Of a DNA stretch of 64,000 bases, positions 33,478-41,070 are shown piece by piece. The notes under the pieces were generated by a model. That model searched no databases. It worked only from the letters and a program-made list of their open reading frames with translations, and had not been told where the DNA came from. The stretch comes from Mucilaginibacter empetricola (lineage in GTDB: Bacteria; Bacteroidota; Bacteroidia; Sphingobacteriales; Sphingobacteriaceae), in NCBI RefSeq assembly GCF_024808665.1, contig NZ_JANUBZ010000018.1, positions 7,075 through 71,074 on the forward strand, in the 5' to 3' direction. The stretch's first letter is position 1; every line of letters starts with the position of its first letter. Position numbers and translations under genes: made by a program.

Positions 33478-34434
33478 TCATCTTGAGATATACTGTCCTT
33501 TTTTCTTTCTTTTCCGGTAAAACTCGCTGTCATCCTGCGCGTCCTGCCCGCCAAAATGGGCTTCTTCCAGCAGCGTACCGATTAAAGCATGGCCCTTATT
33601 TCCCGTACCGTGCGATAGCGCTGGCGCTTGCTGCTGACTGTTCTGACGAATGCGCTCGCGTAACTGATCCGCCAAAGAGGGTCTCGCTGGTTGCTGTTCC
33701 TGTACAATCCGCTCGTTGATAGCCGTTTTCAACCGGCCATAACTCAGGCTTCTGTCGATCTCCGACCCTTTAAATTTGTATTGTCCCTTGCTGAAGCTGA
33801 TGCCCTGGACTTCCTGGGTGCCGCTTTTATATTTGTACTGCATACCGATGCCCTGCTTCTTTAATTGCTGCTGCAATTCATCCATATTCCGTACTTTCTG
33901 GCTAACTGCCTTGATCGCATCATACAGTTGGTATTTGACCTGGTCAAGGCCTTTCAGGCGCAGGCGGTTGACGTGCTGTTTGCCCTGGCTCATGTGAAGG
34001 CTATGCTTCAACGTTAAAGCCTTGCTTGCCTTTACATTGTCCCACCGCTGCATACTGTCCTTAATGGTTTTCGCCTGGTTATTGACCCGGTTGTAAACAA
34101 TATGCAGGTGTGGGTGCCGGGTATCGTTATGCTTCACGATCAGCATTTGTGTGTCACTGATCTTCATCTTGTCCAGGTATTCGTGAGCGATAGCCAGCAT
34201 CTTTTCGTTCGTCAAATTGGGAGCATCCTCCGGGCTGAAATTGAGTGCAATATGGCCGACCGCCTGGCCCAGGTCAACGTTCAGCTTTCGCTGCATATTA
34301 AAATCAGCAATCGTCTGGTAGATGTCGTCCGCACGCACCCCGTCGGCAAACAAAACCTCCGCCTTATTTTTGAGCATACAATACTCTACGCAGCCTTTAA
34401 AGCTCTTTCCCGATTTCACGATCTTGCCCATCAT
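33478..34434 (-). CDS. Relaxase/mobilization nuclease (MobA/VirD2-like)
   Basis: 318 residues. The relaxase three-His metal motif is seen as HNDTRHPHLHIVYNRVN (about residues 103-119). The N-terminus GKIVKSGKSFKGCVEYCM is typical of Bacteroidota mobilization relaxases, with the catalytic Tyr candidates just after (EYC) and in HEYLDKM. It nicks oriT and leads the strand into a recipient through a helper's secretion system. Its start overlaps the MobC gene by 38 bp. Confidence 0.93.
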   Translation of the reverse strand: MMGKIVKSGKSFKGCVEYCMLKNKAEVLFADGVRADDIYQTIADFNMQRKLNVDLGQAVGHIALNFSPEDAPNLTNEKMLAIAHEYLDKMKISDTQMLIVKHNDTRHPHLHIVYNRVNNQAKTIKDSMQRWDNVKASKALTLKHSLHMSQGKQHVNRLRLKGLDQVKYQLYDAIKAVSQKVRNMDELQQQLKKQGIGMQYKYKSGTQEVQGISFSKGQYKFKGSEIDRSLSYGRLKTAINERIVQEQQPARPSLADQLRERIRQNSQQQAPALSHGTGNKGHALIGTLLEEAHFGGQDAQDDSEFYRKRKKKGQYISR

Positions 34435-34816
34435 GGTTATTCAAATATTTTATAGTGTGGTCAATCTCGGCCAGCAGGGTTTCGCACTTGCGCAGGATAA
34501 AAAGTAGCTTACCGCTGTTGGCCTGTTTGGCCAATTGGTTCAAGTTGTTTGCCATACCAGCCATCATCCTCAACAACTCCATTTGTTCCGGTGTCCAGCG
34601 CGGGGCGATCCTTGCGGCTTTGGCCGCCTGCCTGATCCAGGTGCTCGCCCGCATACCTGCTTCCCTGGCCTTTGTCTTGATCAGGTATAGCTCGGTTGCA
34701 TTGATCCTGATCCGCAATGTCTGGTCGCGCCTGATCTTTGCTTTCGGCCGGCCGCCCTTATTTTTCGGACGGCTTAATGCTGTTTTTTGTAATACTTTTT
34801 GTGGCACCGTTGTCAT
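34397..34816 (-). CDS. mobC: Plasmid mobilization relaxosome protein MobC
   Basis: 139 residues. A basic N-terminus (KNKGGRPKAKIRRDQTLRIRI) is followed by a ribbon-helix-helix-like part (INATELYLIKTKAREAGMRAS, then WIRQAA) and the family-typical GMANNLNQLAKQAN segment. MobC proteins bind near oriT and open the DNA for the relaxase. The gene precedes and overlaps the relaxase gene. The candidate oriT lies just upstream. Confidence 0.92.
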   Translation of the reverse strand: MTTVPQKVLQKTALSRPKNKGGRPKAKIRRDQTLRIRINATELYLIKTKAREAGMRASTWIRQAAKAARIAPRWTPEQMELLRMMAGMANNLNQLAKQANSGKLLFILRKCETLLAEIDHTIKYLNNHDGQDREIGKEL

Positions 34817-34890
34817 GATAAATTTTATTACACGATGAATAAATTTCTAATAAATCCTTACTTTTTCTTTTTGCGACCATCGGGAGCAAA

Positions 34891-34958
34891 AAGCAAGTTT
34901 GCCCGCGCGCCGAAGGCGCAGTGGGGGTTTTTGCGGTAGCAAAAACACAAACTTGCTT
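34891..34958. other. Candidate origin of transfer (oriT)
   Basis: Nested inverted repeats in the only sizeable gap beside mobC. The outer arms AAGCAAGTTTG / CAAACTTGCTT are at 34891-34901 and 34948-34958. Inside are GCGCC-GAA-GGCGC (34907-34919) and GTTTTTGC-GGTA-GCAAAAAC (34927-34946). The place, upstream of mobC and the relaxase, is where such elements keep oriT. The nick site cannot be named. Confidence 0.6.
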
Positions 34959-35013
34959 CTTGCAACGACGCAGATATACTGATAGACAACTATATGCTTA
35001 GCTGCGTCTTTAA

Positions 35014-35967
35014 TTACCGCCCAATCCCCCGGCTGTGCCGCTGTTCCTGTTGGCTTTGTCGCTGCTGTTGTTCCTCTTTGAGACAGGCCAGTAGGTAATC
35101 GTTGATGTCATTGTGGCCATTGTAAAATCCACCTGAATCAATGGCATGGATGCCCGCCTGTTTCAGCTTTTCGGCGGCAGCATGGCCCGCGCTGTCATGG
35201 TTCAGGTATTGGTAAACGTGCTGATAGCCGCTAAGTAATTCGATGCTTCTGCCGACCAGGGCAACCGAGTTCAGCACAATGATGTCGGTAGGGGTGTCGG
35301 GTATTTGCCGCAACCGCTGTAACGAAAGGAAATCCATAAAGCCCTCGACAAGGCATACCGCCTGTGCGTTGTCATGGCTGCTGATCACGGTAATATCTTT
35401 AGGTGAGGATGACCCTTTGAACCAGGCATTACGCAGTTCATAACCGCCAGAGCGGTTCTCAAAACCGATAGCCATATAGGTCTTGTCTTTAAGATTATAC
35501 TTGACTTCCCGGCAATACCAGCGGGCGGACGTGGGGTCAATACCCCTGCTTGTAATATACGCGATCAGGCCGGGGCTATGCAATGGTGCAACTTCCAGCA
35601 CGGTGATCCGCTGTTCGTCTGTATCGCGGGATGGACTACCAGGATACATTTTCTCGCGTCCCGCCGTAACCGCTGACGGCTGATGAAAAGAAAAGGCGTA
35701 GTTGCCAGCAGACAGACGAGCCAGCAGTTCCTCCACTGAACAATGGTGCAGCCGGATGCCCAGGTCGATGAGATTGCCGCCCTCCCCGCTGCCGTGGTCA
35801 TACCAAGCATTAAGCCGGGTATCGACCTTAAAAGAGGGCGTATTTTCCTCCCGGATCGGTGACAGGTACCAGTATTGGGTTCCTTTAATATAAGCGGGCT
35901 TTATCCCGTTGTTTGCCAGGTATTCCACTATCGGGATTTGCCTGGCCTGGTTACAATTTAATGTCAT
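35014..35967 (-). CDS. CHC2/Toprim primase-like protein
   Basis: 317 residues. The N-terminal zinc-finger-like primase part (about 1-80) shows YWYLSPIREENTPSFKVDTR followed by WYDHGSGEGGNLIDL, the pattern of DnaG-type CHC2 domains although the zinc cysteines are degenerate. The Toprim part shows VCLVEGFMDFLSL (E-G), VLNSVALV and LNHDSAGHAAAEKLKQAG (D-x-D equivalent). It probably primes complementary-strand synthesis after transfer. The tail is Gln-rich. Confidence 0.87.
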   Translation of the reverse strand: MTLNCNQARQIPIVEYLANNGIKPAYIKGTQYWYLSPIREENTPSFKVDTRLNAWYDHGSGEGGNLIDLGIRLHHCSVEELLARLSAGNYAFSFHQPSAVTAGREKMYPGSPSRDTDEQRITVLEVAPLHSPGLIAYITSRGIDPTSARWYCREVKYNLKDKTYMAIGFENRSGGYELRNAWFKGSSSPKDITVISSHDNAQAVCLVEGFMDFLSLQRLRQIPDTPTDIIVLNSVALVGRSIELLSGYQHVYQYLNHDSAGHAAAEKLKQAGIHAIDSGGFYNGHNDINDYLLACLKEEQQQRQSQQEQRHSRGIGR

Positions 35968-36013
35968 GCTACTGTGATTGTGACGGCTGGATGAAGCCGT
36001 CGGGGTGACAATA

Positions 36014-36301
36014 TTATTTCTGAATAGCAGGTCGGGAACTGGCGGAAATCCAATCCAGTAGTTGTTTGCGGGAAAAAAGTAATTTCCCCTCGACTTTACA
36101 AAAAGGGATTTTTTTCCGCTTTACTAAACCATAAAGTGAAGTGACCTCATATTTGATTAGGCTTGCCGCTTCTTTCGTATCAAGCAGCATGTCATCATCC
36201 ACCGGCGCAGAGGGTGCTGTGTGTACAGCTTTTTTGACGGCCGACTCCATGAGCTCCTTGAGTTCATCAGTCGAAAGGGTAGTAATAAAGGATGCGTTCA
36301 T
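36014..36301 (-). CDS. Helix-turn-helix DNA-binding protein (excisionase-like)
   Basis: About 95 residues from ATG 36301 (the frame opens higher, at 36334). The C-terminal DNA-binding unit reads MLLDTKEAASLIKYEVTSLY, then GLVKRKKIPFCKVEGKLLFS and RKQLLDWI, the MerR-like winged helix of Bacteroidota element proteins. Such proteins act as excision or transfer regulators beside the integrase. It lies next to the primase gene. Confidence 0.87.
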   Translation of the reverse strand: MNASFITTLSTDELKELMESAVKKAVHTAPSAPVDDDMLLDTKEAASLIKYEVTSLYGLVKRKKIPFCKVEGKLLFSRKQLLDWISASSRPAIQK

Positions 36302-36369
36302 AATTAAAAATTGATGAACGCAAAAGAATATCAAAAAAGCTCAACGTTGCTGAACGAAGTTAAACGTAG

Positions 36370-37521
36370 TTAATCGCCCAACTTATAGAACCTCATTTTT
36401 CGCAGGATATTCGCAGTTTTTTTAGCGTATTTTCCTTTGCTTTTGGTGATCTGTACCACAGCAATATCTGCCTTTTTGTTGATATTTGAAGCGATATCAG
36501 ATACGGATTCAATTGTCTTAAATGGCGAAAACGCCTTTTTTAAAAGTTCGCAATATAATTTAAGGGGTAATCTTTCATAGGGAAGATTTAATTTATAGGT
36601 CGCGTGCATAAGAAGGCAAAGTACATTTTGGTAGCCTGCCGGCATTTCATGATATTGAGGCTCATTATCCACGAAACCATCTTTGGGCGAGGTACTAAAT
36701 AGCGAGCCTAATAAAAAGCGGATCTCTTTTTCTGTCTCAAAAACAGGCGAAAGCTTTAATTCTTTACAAAACAAGGGGTCAATAAGTACATACCATAATT
36801 GGGCAACGTCTTGTGGCGGGCAATGCAATAACAATTTGGATTCCATTGACTTATCCGCTTCGATAGTTTTTTCTTCTACAGGCGAAGCCTGTGGCTCATC
36901 TGTAACCAATCGTTCGGCTGGCTGGTTGTATAAATCTGGCGAAATATTTATTTGAGGGTATAGGTTGATCTCCGGCAAAGCCAGCGGTTTTTCTGTCAGA
37001 CGTTCGATATTGGTATATTCCTTTTCGGCTCTGACCAGGTTAGCCTGTATATAGCCTAATGCGTAAAGCAAGTCAGGAATGACAAAACCCTCGAAATAGA
37101 GCATCTCATGGCAGTACATAATAAAGTTGCGCAGTATCTCTTTACGGTGATCCAGGCCGGATGAAAAGAAAGATTGGCCCAGCTCTTTATATAATTCGTC
37201 AAAACCGGCCCGATACCCCTCGTAAAAATGTTGCAGCGATTCGTCAGCAAGTACAGCATCGAAAGGTTTAACGTGGTCGACAATGATGCCTTCTTTGCCA
37301 TATCGGATATTGTCAATGATCTTTAGGAGGTTAGGTTCACTAATGTAATAGATATGTTTGTCCTCTGTTTCAATGCGCTTAAATGCAACGCTCATTCGTT
37401 CAACATCTCTTTCATCAGGCTCAAACAGGCCGTCGGATGGCGCTATAAAAGGGAATTTCCCCTGGCTTTCTGTAATAACGCCTTTTGCCGGATCAAATGC
37501 ACGTAAGCTTAAAAAATACAT
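36370..37521 (-). CDS. Unknown element protein, about 383 residues
   Basis: From ATG 37521 it begins MYFLSLRAFDPAKGVITESQ. The first about 200 residues carry aromatic, acidic stretches (YRAGFDELYKELGQSFFSSG). The C-terminal 140 (QDVAQLWYVLIDPLFCKELK, then PPLKLYC-type helices) end in a basic tail (SKGKYAKKTANILRKMRFYK). It occupies the place where related elements have regulators such as RteC, but I do not see a convincing match. A TTG start at 37548 is also possible. Confidence 0.65.
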   Translation of the reverse strand: MYFLSLRAFDPAKGVITESQGKFPFIAPSDGLFEPDERDVERMSVAFKRIETEDKHIYYISEPNLLKIIDNIRYGKEGIIVDHVKPFDAVLADESLQHFYEGYRAGFDELYKELGQSFFSSGLDHRKEILRNFIMYCHEMLYFEGFVIPDLLYALGYIQANLVRAEKEYTNIERLTEKPLALPEINLYPQINISPDLYNQPAERLVTDEPQASPVEEKTIEADKSMESKLLLHCPPQDVAQLWYVLIDPLFCKELKLSPVFETEKEIRFLLGSLFSTSPKDGFVDNEPQYHEMPAGYQNVLCLLMHATYKLNLPYERLPLKLYCELLKKAFSPFKTIESVSDIASNINKKADIAVVQITKSKGKYAKKTANILRKMRFYKLGD

Positions 37522-37610
37522 AGGCAGTTTAAATTGGATGTTGTACAAATTTGGGAATTTTATTTTTATACCATATATTTTAAACAGGCACCATCAATTT
37601 TAATATGGGG

Positions 37611-37736
37611 TTACACCGGGGTTTGTGAGTTAAATATAAAATATCCACCGGTTTTAGCAACTCCCCTATATTCGATTTTACCATCGTTTCTTAGCTTTTG
37701 TAGCCAGCGCTCGATTGTTCTTTTCGGGATATTCAT
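37611..37736 (-). pseudogene. Winged-helix fragment
   Basis: A 41-codon frame MNIPKRTIERWLQKLRNDGK continuing to EYRGVAKTGGYFIF. It matches the recognition helix and wing found at the C-terminus of larger ATP-binding or replication proteins, including the one at 37864. A stop lies a short way upstream in frame (the open part is SSRQQTAIFQSE). It is probably the remnant of such a gene, though a tiny independent gene cannot be excluded. Confidence 0.45.
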
Positions 37737-37863
37737 TTCTGATTGAAAAATTGCGGTTTGCTGCCGGGATGATTATGGATTAAACTTAATAATTAATCTT
37801 CAACCTCGTTTACACCGCCATTTTTGATGACCACTTTTAATCCCTCGTAATCCCTCATAGTTT

Positions 37864-39192
37864 TTACAGGGTTTGCCAAAATCCACCTTTATCGGCTCCT
37901 TTGCGTTCTAATTTTTTCTCTTTCTGAAGCTTGCTTATATTCCGTTCAATTGAACGGTTTGAAATTCCTATATTTGCCGCGAGTTCAGCAATGGTAATCA
38001 AAGGGTTCTGTGTTACCATTAAAAGGATTTTCTCCGACGTTTTCTCCGACGTTTTCTCCGACGTTTTCTCCGACGTTTTCTCCGACGTTAATTTAGTGGC
38101 AGAATAGACAGTTACCTGAAACCCATGCTGCATATTTTCAAAAAGAGGGGCCTTCAGTTCATAATCAGCAAACGCTTCCTGAATCCGTTTAATTCCGGAA
38201 CCATATTTTTCTATCAATTGAGCTTCTTTGAATGTTGCGGCTATTTTTTTATTTCTTGCCTGCGAAATATATTGACCACTTAGTAAGTTAGCAATAGATA
38301 TATCGCCAGGTAGCCTCCCCGGATTAAAAAATTCGATACGGTCATTAAATATCTTGACCGAGGAATCGCCATAATGCGTATAATCGCGATGGACGATCAT
38401 ATTAATAACGATTTCCCGAATAGCCGGTATGGGGTATTGCCATCGTTCTTCCCGTTGGGGGTCACCTGAAATGATGTAAGACTTATTAATATGCTTCCTG
38501 ACGAAATTAATAACATCTTCAACCTCGGTAAATAAATCAGAACGAACTGATAAACTATCTTTGATACTTGTAGCGGTATCAAATCTACCCAACTCCATGT
38601 TGGCAGAAAAAATATCATGATTAGCAAATAGCAGGTAACATGCATTGGTGACCCCTGACGCTTTGATTAATTCAAATTTGGCAAGGACTGTTAAAGGATC
38701 ATCTTCAATGCGAACCTCTCTATCTTTGTTACACATGGCAACAAAGCCACGCACCTTATCCAGTGATAACGTGTCCACCGTATACTCCGGGTTAATGTAG
38801 CTATCCCAACTTGAATTAAAAGATTTAAGATGCAGGTCTGAAATTTCAGTTAATGAAAGTTGATGATTTGAATTTCCAACCCGTTTAAAATACCGGCCTT
38901 TAAAAGAAACTGGCTTTATTGGAAATTCCTGAACGGATAGGGAGGCCACATCTTTCCCTTGTATGGTAATTATTTCAGCATCAGGTATGATACTGGGTTG
39001 CGTTTTATTCTTGACTTCATTTACCCAGTTTTGGAGGCTTTCTACCCCGATAGTAAATGCCTTTACAGGATCACCTTGATTATCTACGCCAACAAGCACT
39101 TTACCGCCTTTGGTATTGGTAAAAGCGACCAAGCTTTCAATAACAGCATCTGAAAAACTACTTTTAAATTCTGTTCGGTTATCCTCCTGCAT
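37864..39192 (-). CDS. AlbA_2/Schlafen-like ATP-binding protein with C-terminal winged helix
   Basis: About 442 residues from ATG 39192 (MQEDNRTEFKSSF; a TTG start at 39237 is the longer option). The AlbA_2 domain is marked by TEFKSSFSDAVIESLVAFTN and GGKVLVGVDNQG. The ATP-binding C-terminal part (HATPase_c_4 type) is marked by PIPAIREIVINMIVHRDYTH and EKYGSGIKRIQEAF. A linker of TSEK repeats leads to a winged helix (ITIAELAANIGISNRSIERN). Such proteins are common in mobile elements and some defence loci; here it is likely a regulator. Confidence 0.87.
   Translation of the reverse strand: MQEDNRTEFKSSFSDAVIESLVAFTNTKGGKVLVGVDNQGDPVKAFTIGVESLQNWVNEVKNKTQPSIIPDAEIITIQGKDVASLSVQEFPIKPVSFKGRYFKRVGNSNHQLSLTEISDLHLKSFNSSWDSYINPEYTVDTLSLDKVRGFVAMCNKDREVRIEDDPLTVLAKFELIKASGVTNACYLLFANHDIFSANMELGRFDTATSIKDSLSVRSDLFTEVEDVINFVRKHINKSYIISGDPQREERWQYPIPAIREIVINMIVHRDYTHYGDSSVKIFNDRIEFFNPGRLPGDISIANLLSGQYISQARNKKIAATFKEAQLIEKYGSGIKRIQEAFADYELKAPLFENMQHGFQVTVYSATKLTSEKTSEKTSEKTSEKTSEKILLMVTQNPLITIAELAANIGISNRSIERNISKLQKEKKLERKGADKGGFWQTL
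38028..38087. repeat. Five tandem 12-bp repeats within a gene
   Basis: TTTTCTCCGACG repeated five times without change. Read on the minus strand it encodes TSEK units in the linker between the ATP-binding part and the winged helix of the 37864 gene. The unit is a multiple of three, so copy number can change without breaking the frame. Confidence 0.95.
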
Positions 39193-39249
39193 TTTTGTTA
39201 TCGTATTATTAATGGTTGTGTTGGCTGGTTTCGACAAAAATAAGAATGT

Positions 39250-40479
39250 TTAAATACACTCGTTGATCCTGTCATCAAATAAGGGGTCACCTATTTCATC
39301 TAAATATATTTCGGTGGTTTTTGGACTGTCATGCCCGAGGGTCTTGCCTATTTCTTCTATCGAAATGCCTCTTGCCTTTAAGGTGGTCGCATAAGTATGT
39401 CGTGCAACGTAGGTGGTGAGGTTCTTTTGAATCTCGGCTTTTTCGGATATCGTTTTCAAATCTTTGTTAACACGCTTTAATATTTTCTGCCTCCTGTCGC
39501 GTTTAGACCGCACGGTAGCATGGCGCTTATAAAGGATCGGGAAAATATAACCATCATCGCTGTTGCCTTCCATGTTTTTATAAAAGTTCAGGATATGCAA
39601 AGCTTCGGGATGCAGTTTAAAATCAAATTGCTCCTTAGTCTTGGCCCGTACATAATTTAAATGGCCATCAATAATATTTGTCCATTTCAACCCGGCCAGA
39701 TCAGTGAAATTGAGGCCCCGGCAATAATAGCTAAATAAAAAGTAATTCCTCGAATTGACCAGTTTATCATCTTCCAGTTTAAGGTTGGCTATCTTTTGGA
39801 ACTGCTCCTGGGTAATCGCCCTTTTCTTCGTTTTAGGGTTGTTGTACTTCGAAAAAGCAAAATCCTTAAATGGATAATGGGTATCCTTACAATCCCGCTC
39901 TTTGATTGCATTCCGCCAAACTGTCCTGAATGTGCGCAGGTCAATACTCCTGGTCGTTACAGCGATGTTCTTACGGATCATCCAATCCTCGAATTTCCGG
40001 ATGAAATTAAGATCAATATCATCAAACGCCATATCGACATTATTCATGTAGTTACTTAGCCTACTTTTGGTCATAGTATGGACAGAAGCATAACCGAGCC
40101 GTTCCATTGATTTCAATCGCTCAATTTCATGGTCAAAAAACTCAAGTAACCTCCTTGTGGGTGTTGTTTGAATAGCACCAGTCAGCTTTTCAACGATATT
40201 TTTTATGGCAATTACGCGAGGGGCTTGCCCCTCTTTGAGATTAGCAAAATAAAAGGTTACCTGCACCTTGATATTATTTAGCAAGGCGTTGATTGGCTTA
40301 TGGTTCGGATGATTGCTGTATACGCACTGGGTTCGCTTATCCCACTGATTTGCCAATGATGATTCCTTAGTCGCTACTTCATAAACACGCCTATTTTCGG
40401 TAATCCGAAATACAATAGGGTGACCCCCATCGGGCAATATTTTGTTGGTTCTAAGTATAAGTTTAGTTGTAATTGCCAT
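39250..40479 (-). CDS. Tyrosine recombinase integrase of the element
   Basis: 409 residues. The N-terminal arm-binding part (LILRTNKILPDGGHPIVFRI) is followed by a SAM-like core-binding domain (about 110-210) and the catalytic domain. The catalytic residues are in FSYYCRGLNFTDLAGLKW (Arg), YVARHTYATTL (His-x-x-Arg equivalent) and LGHDSPKTTEIYLDEI (His and nucleophile Tyr). It is placed 200 bp from the right attachment repeat, as expected for the enzyme that made the insertion. Candidate arm sites lie on both sides. Confidence 0.95.
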   Translation of the reverse strand: MAITTKLILRTNKILPDGGHPIVFRITENRRVYEVATKESSLANQWDKRTQCVYSNHPNHKPINALLNNIKVQVTFYFANLKEGQAPRVIAIKNIVEKLTGAIQTTPTRRLLEFFDHEIERLKSMERLGYASVHTMTKSRLSNYMNNVDMAFDDIDLNFIRKFEDWMIRKNIAVTTRSIDLRTFRTVWRNAIKERDCKDTHYPFKDFAFSKYNNPKTKKRAITQEQFQKIANLKLEDDKLVNSRNYFLFSYYCRGLNFTDLAGLKWTNIIDGHLNYVRAKTKEQFDFKLHPEALHILNFYKNMEGNSDDGYIFPILYKRHATVRSKRDRRQKILKRVNKDLKTISEKAEIQKNLTTYVARHTYATTLKARGISIEEIGKTLGHDSPKTTEIYLDEIGDPLFDDRINECI

Positions 40480-40481
40480 AT

Positions 40482-40568
40482 TAGGTCAAACATTTTATTA
40501 TATTTGAACGAAAAAAATGCGTCTACAGTATAATAAAAGCACTTTTCAGGTCAAACATAGGTCAAACA
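40482..40568. repeat. Element-end repeat, right (candidate integrase arm sites)
   Basis: A single TAGGTCAAACA at 40482-40492 just upstream of the integrase start, and GGTCAAACATAGGTCAAACA at 40549-40568, identical to 23642-23661 near the left end. Confidence 0.65.
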
Positions 40569-40678
40569 AATCGATCTAAAGTTGCAAAAAATAACCCAAA
40601 ATTGCAAATGTGAAAAAACGTAAATAACTGTTTTTAAGATAATTAGTCTAATTTAACTGAAAGAAAAAGTGTAACTTA

Positions 40679-40730
40679 CCAGCATGGGGTGCTGGAGGTC
40701 GGAAGTTCGAATCTTCTCATCCCGACTTGA
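40679..40730. repeat. Right attachment repeat
   Basis: An exact 52-bp copy of the tRNA-Pro 3' segment 23546-23597. The tRNA 5' half is absent here, so it is the non-functional remnant of the original site. Confidence 0.93.
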
Positions 40731-40743
40731 TTTACCCCAAACG

Positions 40744-40776
40744 AAAGCCCTTATATTGAACGATATAAGGGCTTTT
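40744..40776 (+). terminator. Original tRNA-Pro terminator, now orphaned
   Basis: Stem AAAGCCCTTATAT / ATATAAGGGCTTT (40744-40756 / 40763-40775) with a T-run. Its position relative to the right repeat is where the terminator of the uninterrupted tRNA gene would be. Confidence 0.8.
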
Positions 40777-40797
40777 GGTTATTAGCATTCGTCGGAC

Positions 40798-40931
40798 TCG
40801 TTGGTCGGGATTTATAATCCAGGACCCTGTATTTATGGATTTGTAATCCGCGAAACGGATTTTTATTTTTAGCGATGGGGATTGCAAATCCCCGCGTATT
40901 TTAGTCCGGGATTATAAATCCGGACTAACGT
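40798..40931 (+). repeat. Family B hairpin repeat, full copy
   Basis: Four hairpins in order: a GGTCGGGATTTATAATCC-type stem, a GGATTTGTAATCC stem, GGGGATTGCAAATCCCC, and AGTCCGGGATTATAAATCC closed by GGACT. It is followed by AACG. Matches the ends of the RAYT transposon at 53463-54158 with the transposase removed. Confidence 0.8.
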
Positions 40932-41070
40932 GTTGAAATAACTAAAGGCCTTTTACTTACAATTATTTCATTTGATTAACCGCAAACAATAACGACGAAA
41001 TTTGCAATAATTTTACGATAATTGTTTAAAGCGATAACACACCTTTTGCCTAGCATTAAAACAAACCTAA

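Larger units (their letters stand above)
23546..40730. mobile_element. 17.1-kb integrative mobilizable element in tRNA-Pro
   Basis: Flanked by a perfect 52-bp direct repeat of the 3' part of tRNA-Pro (23546-23597 and 40679-40730), a spacing of 17,133 bp. The integrase lies at the right end facing inward. Core genes are integrase, helix-turn-helix protein, primase-like protein, MobC, relaxase and membrane protein. Cargo includes a metallophosphoesterase, a histidine phosphatase, a zeta toxin and about 14 small unknown genes. No secretion or coupling-protein genes are present, so it is mobilizable rather than self-conjugative. Confidence 0.92.

Noticed and set aside
34862..35010. CRISPR array
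   Set aside because: Repeats here are inverted, not spaced direct repeats with unique spacers. No array or cas gene was found anywhere in the window.
36370..37548. RteC-like regulator
   Set aside because: The position in the element suggested RteC, but no family pattern could be found in the translation.
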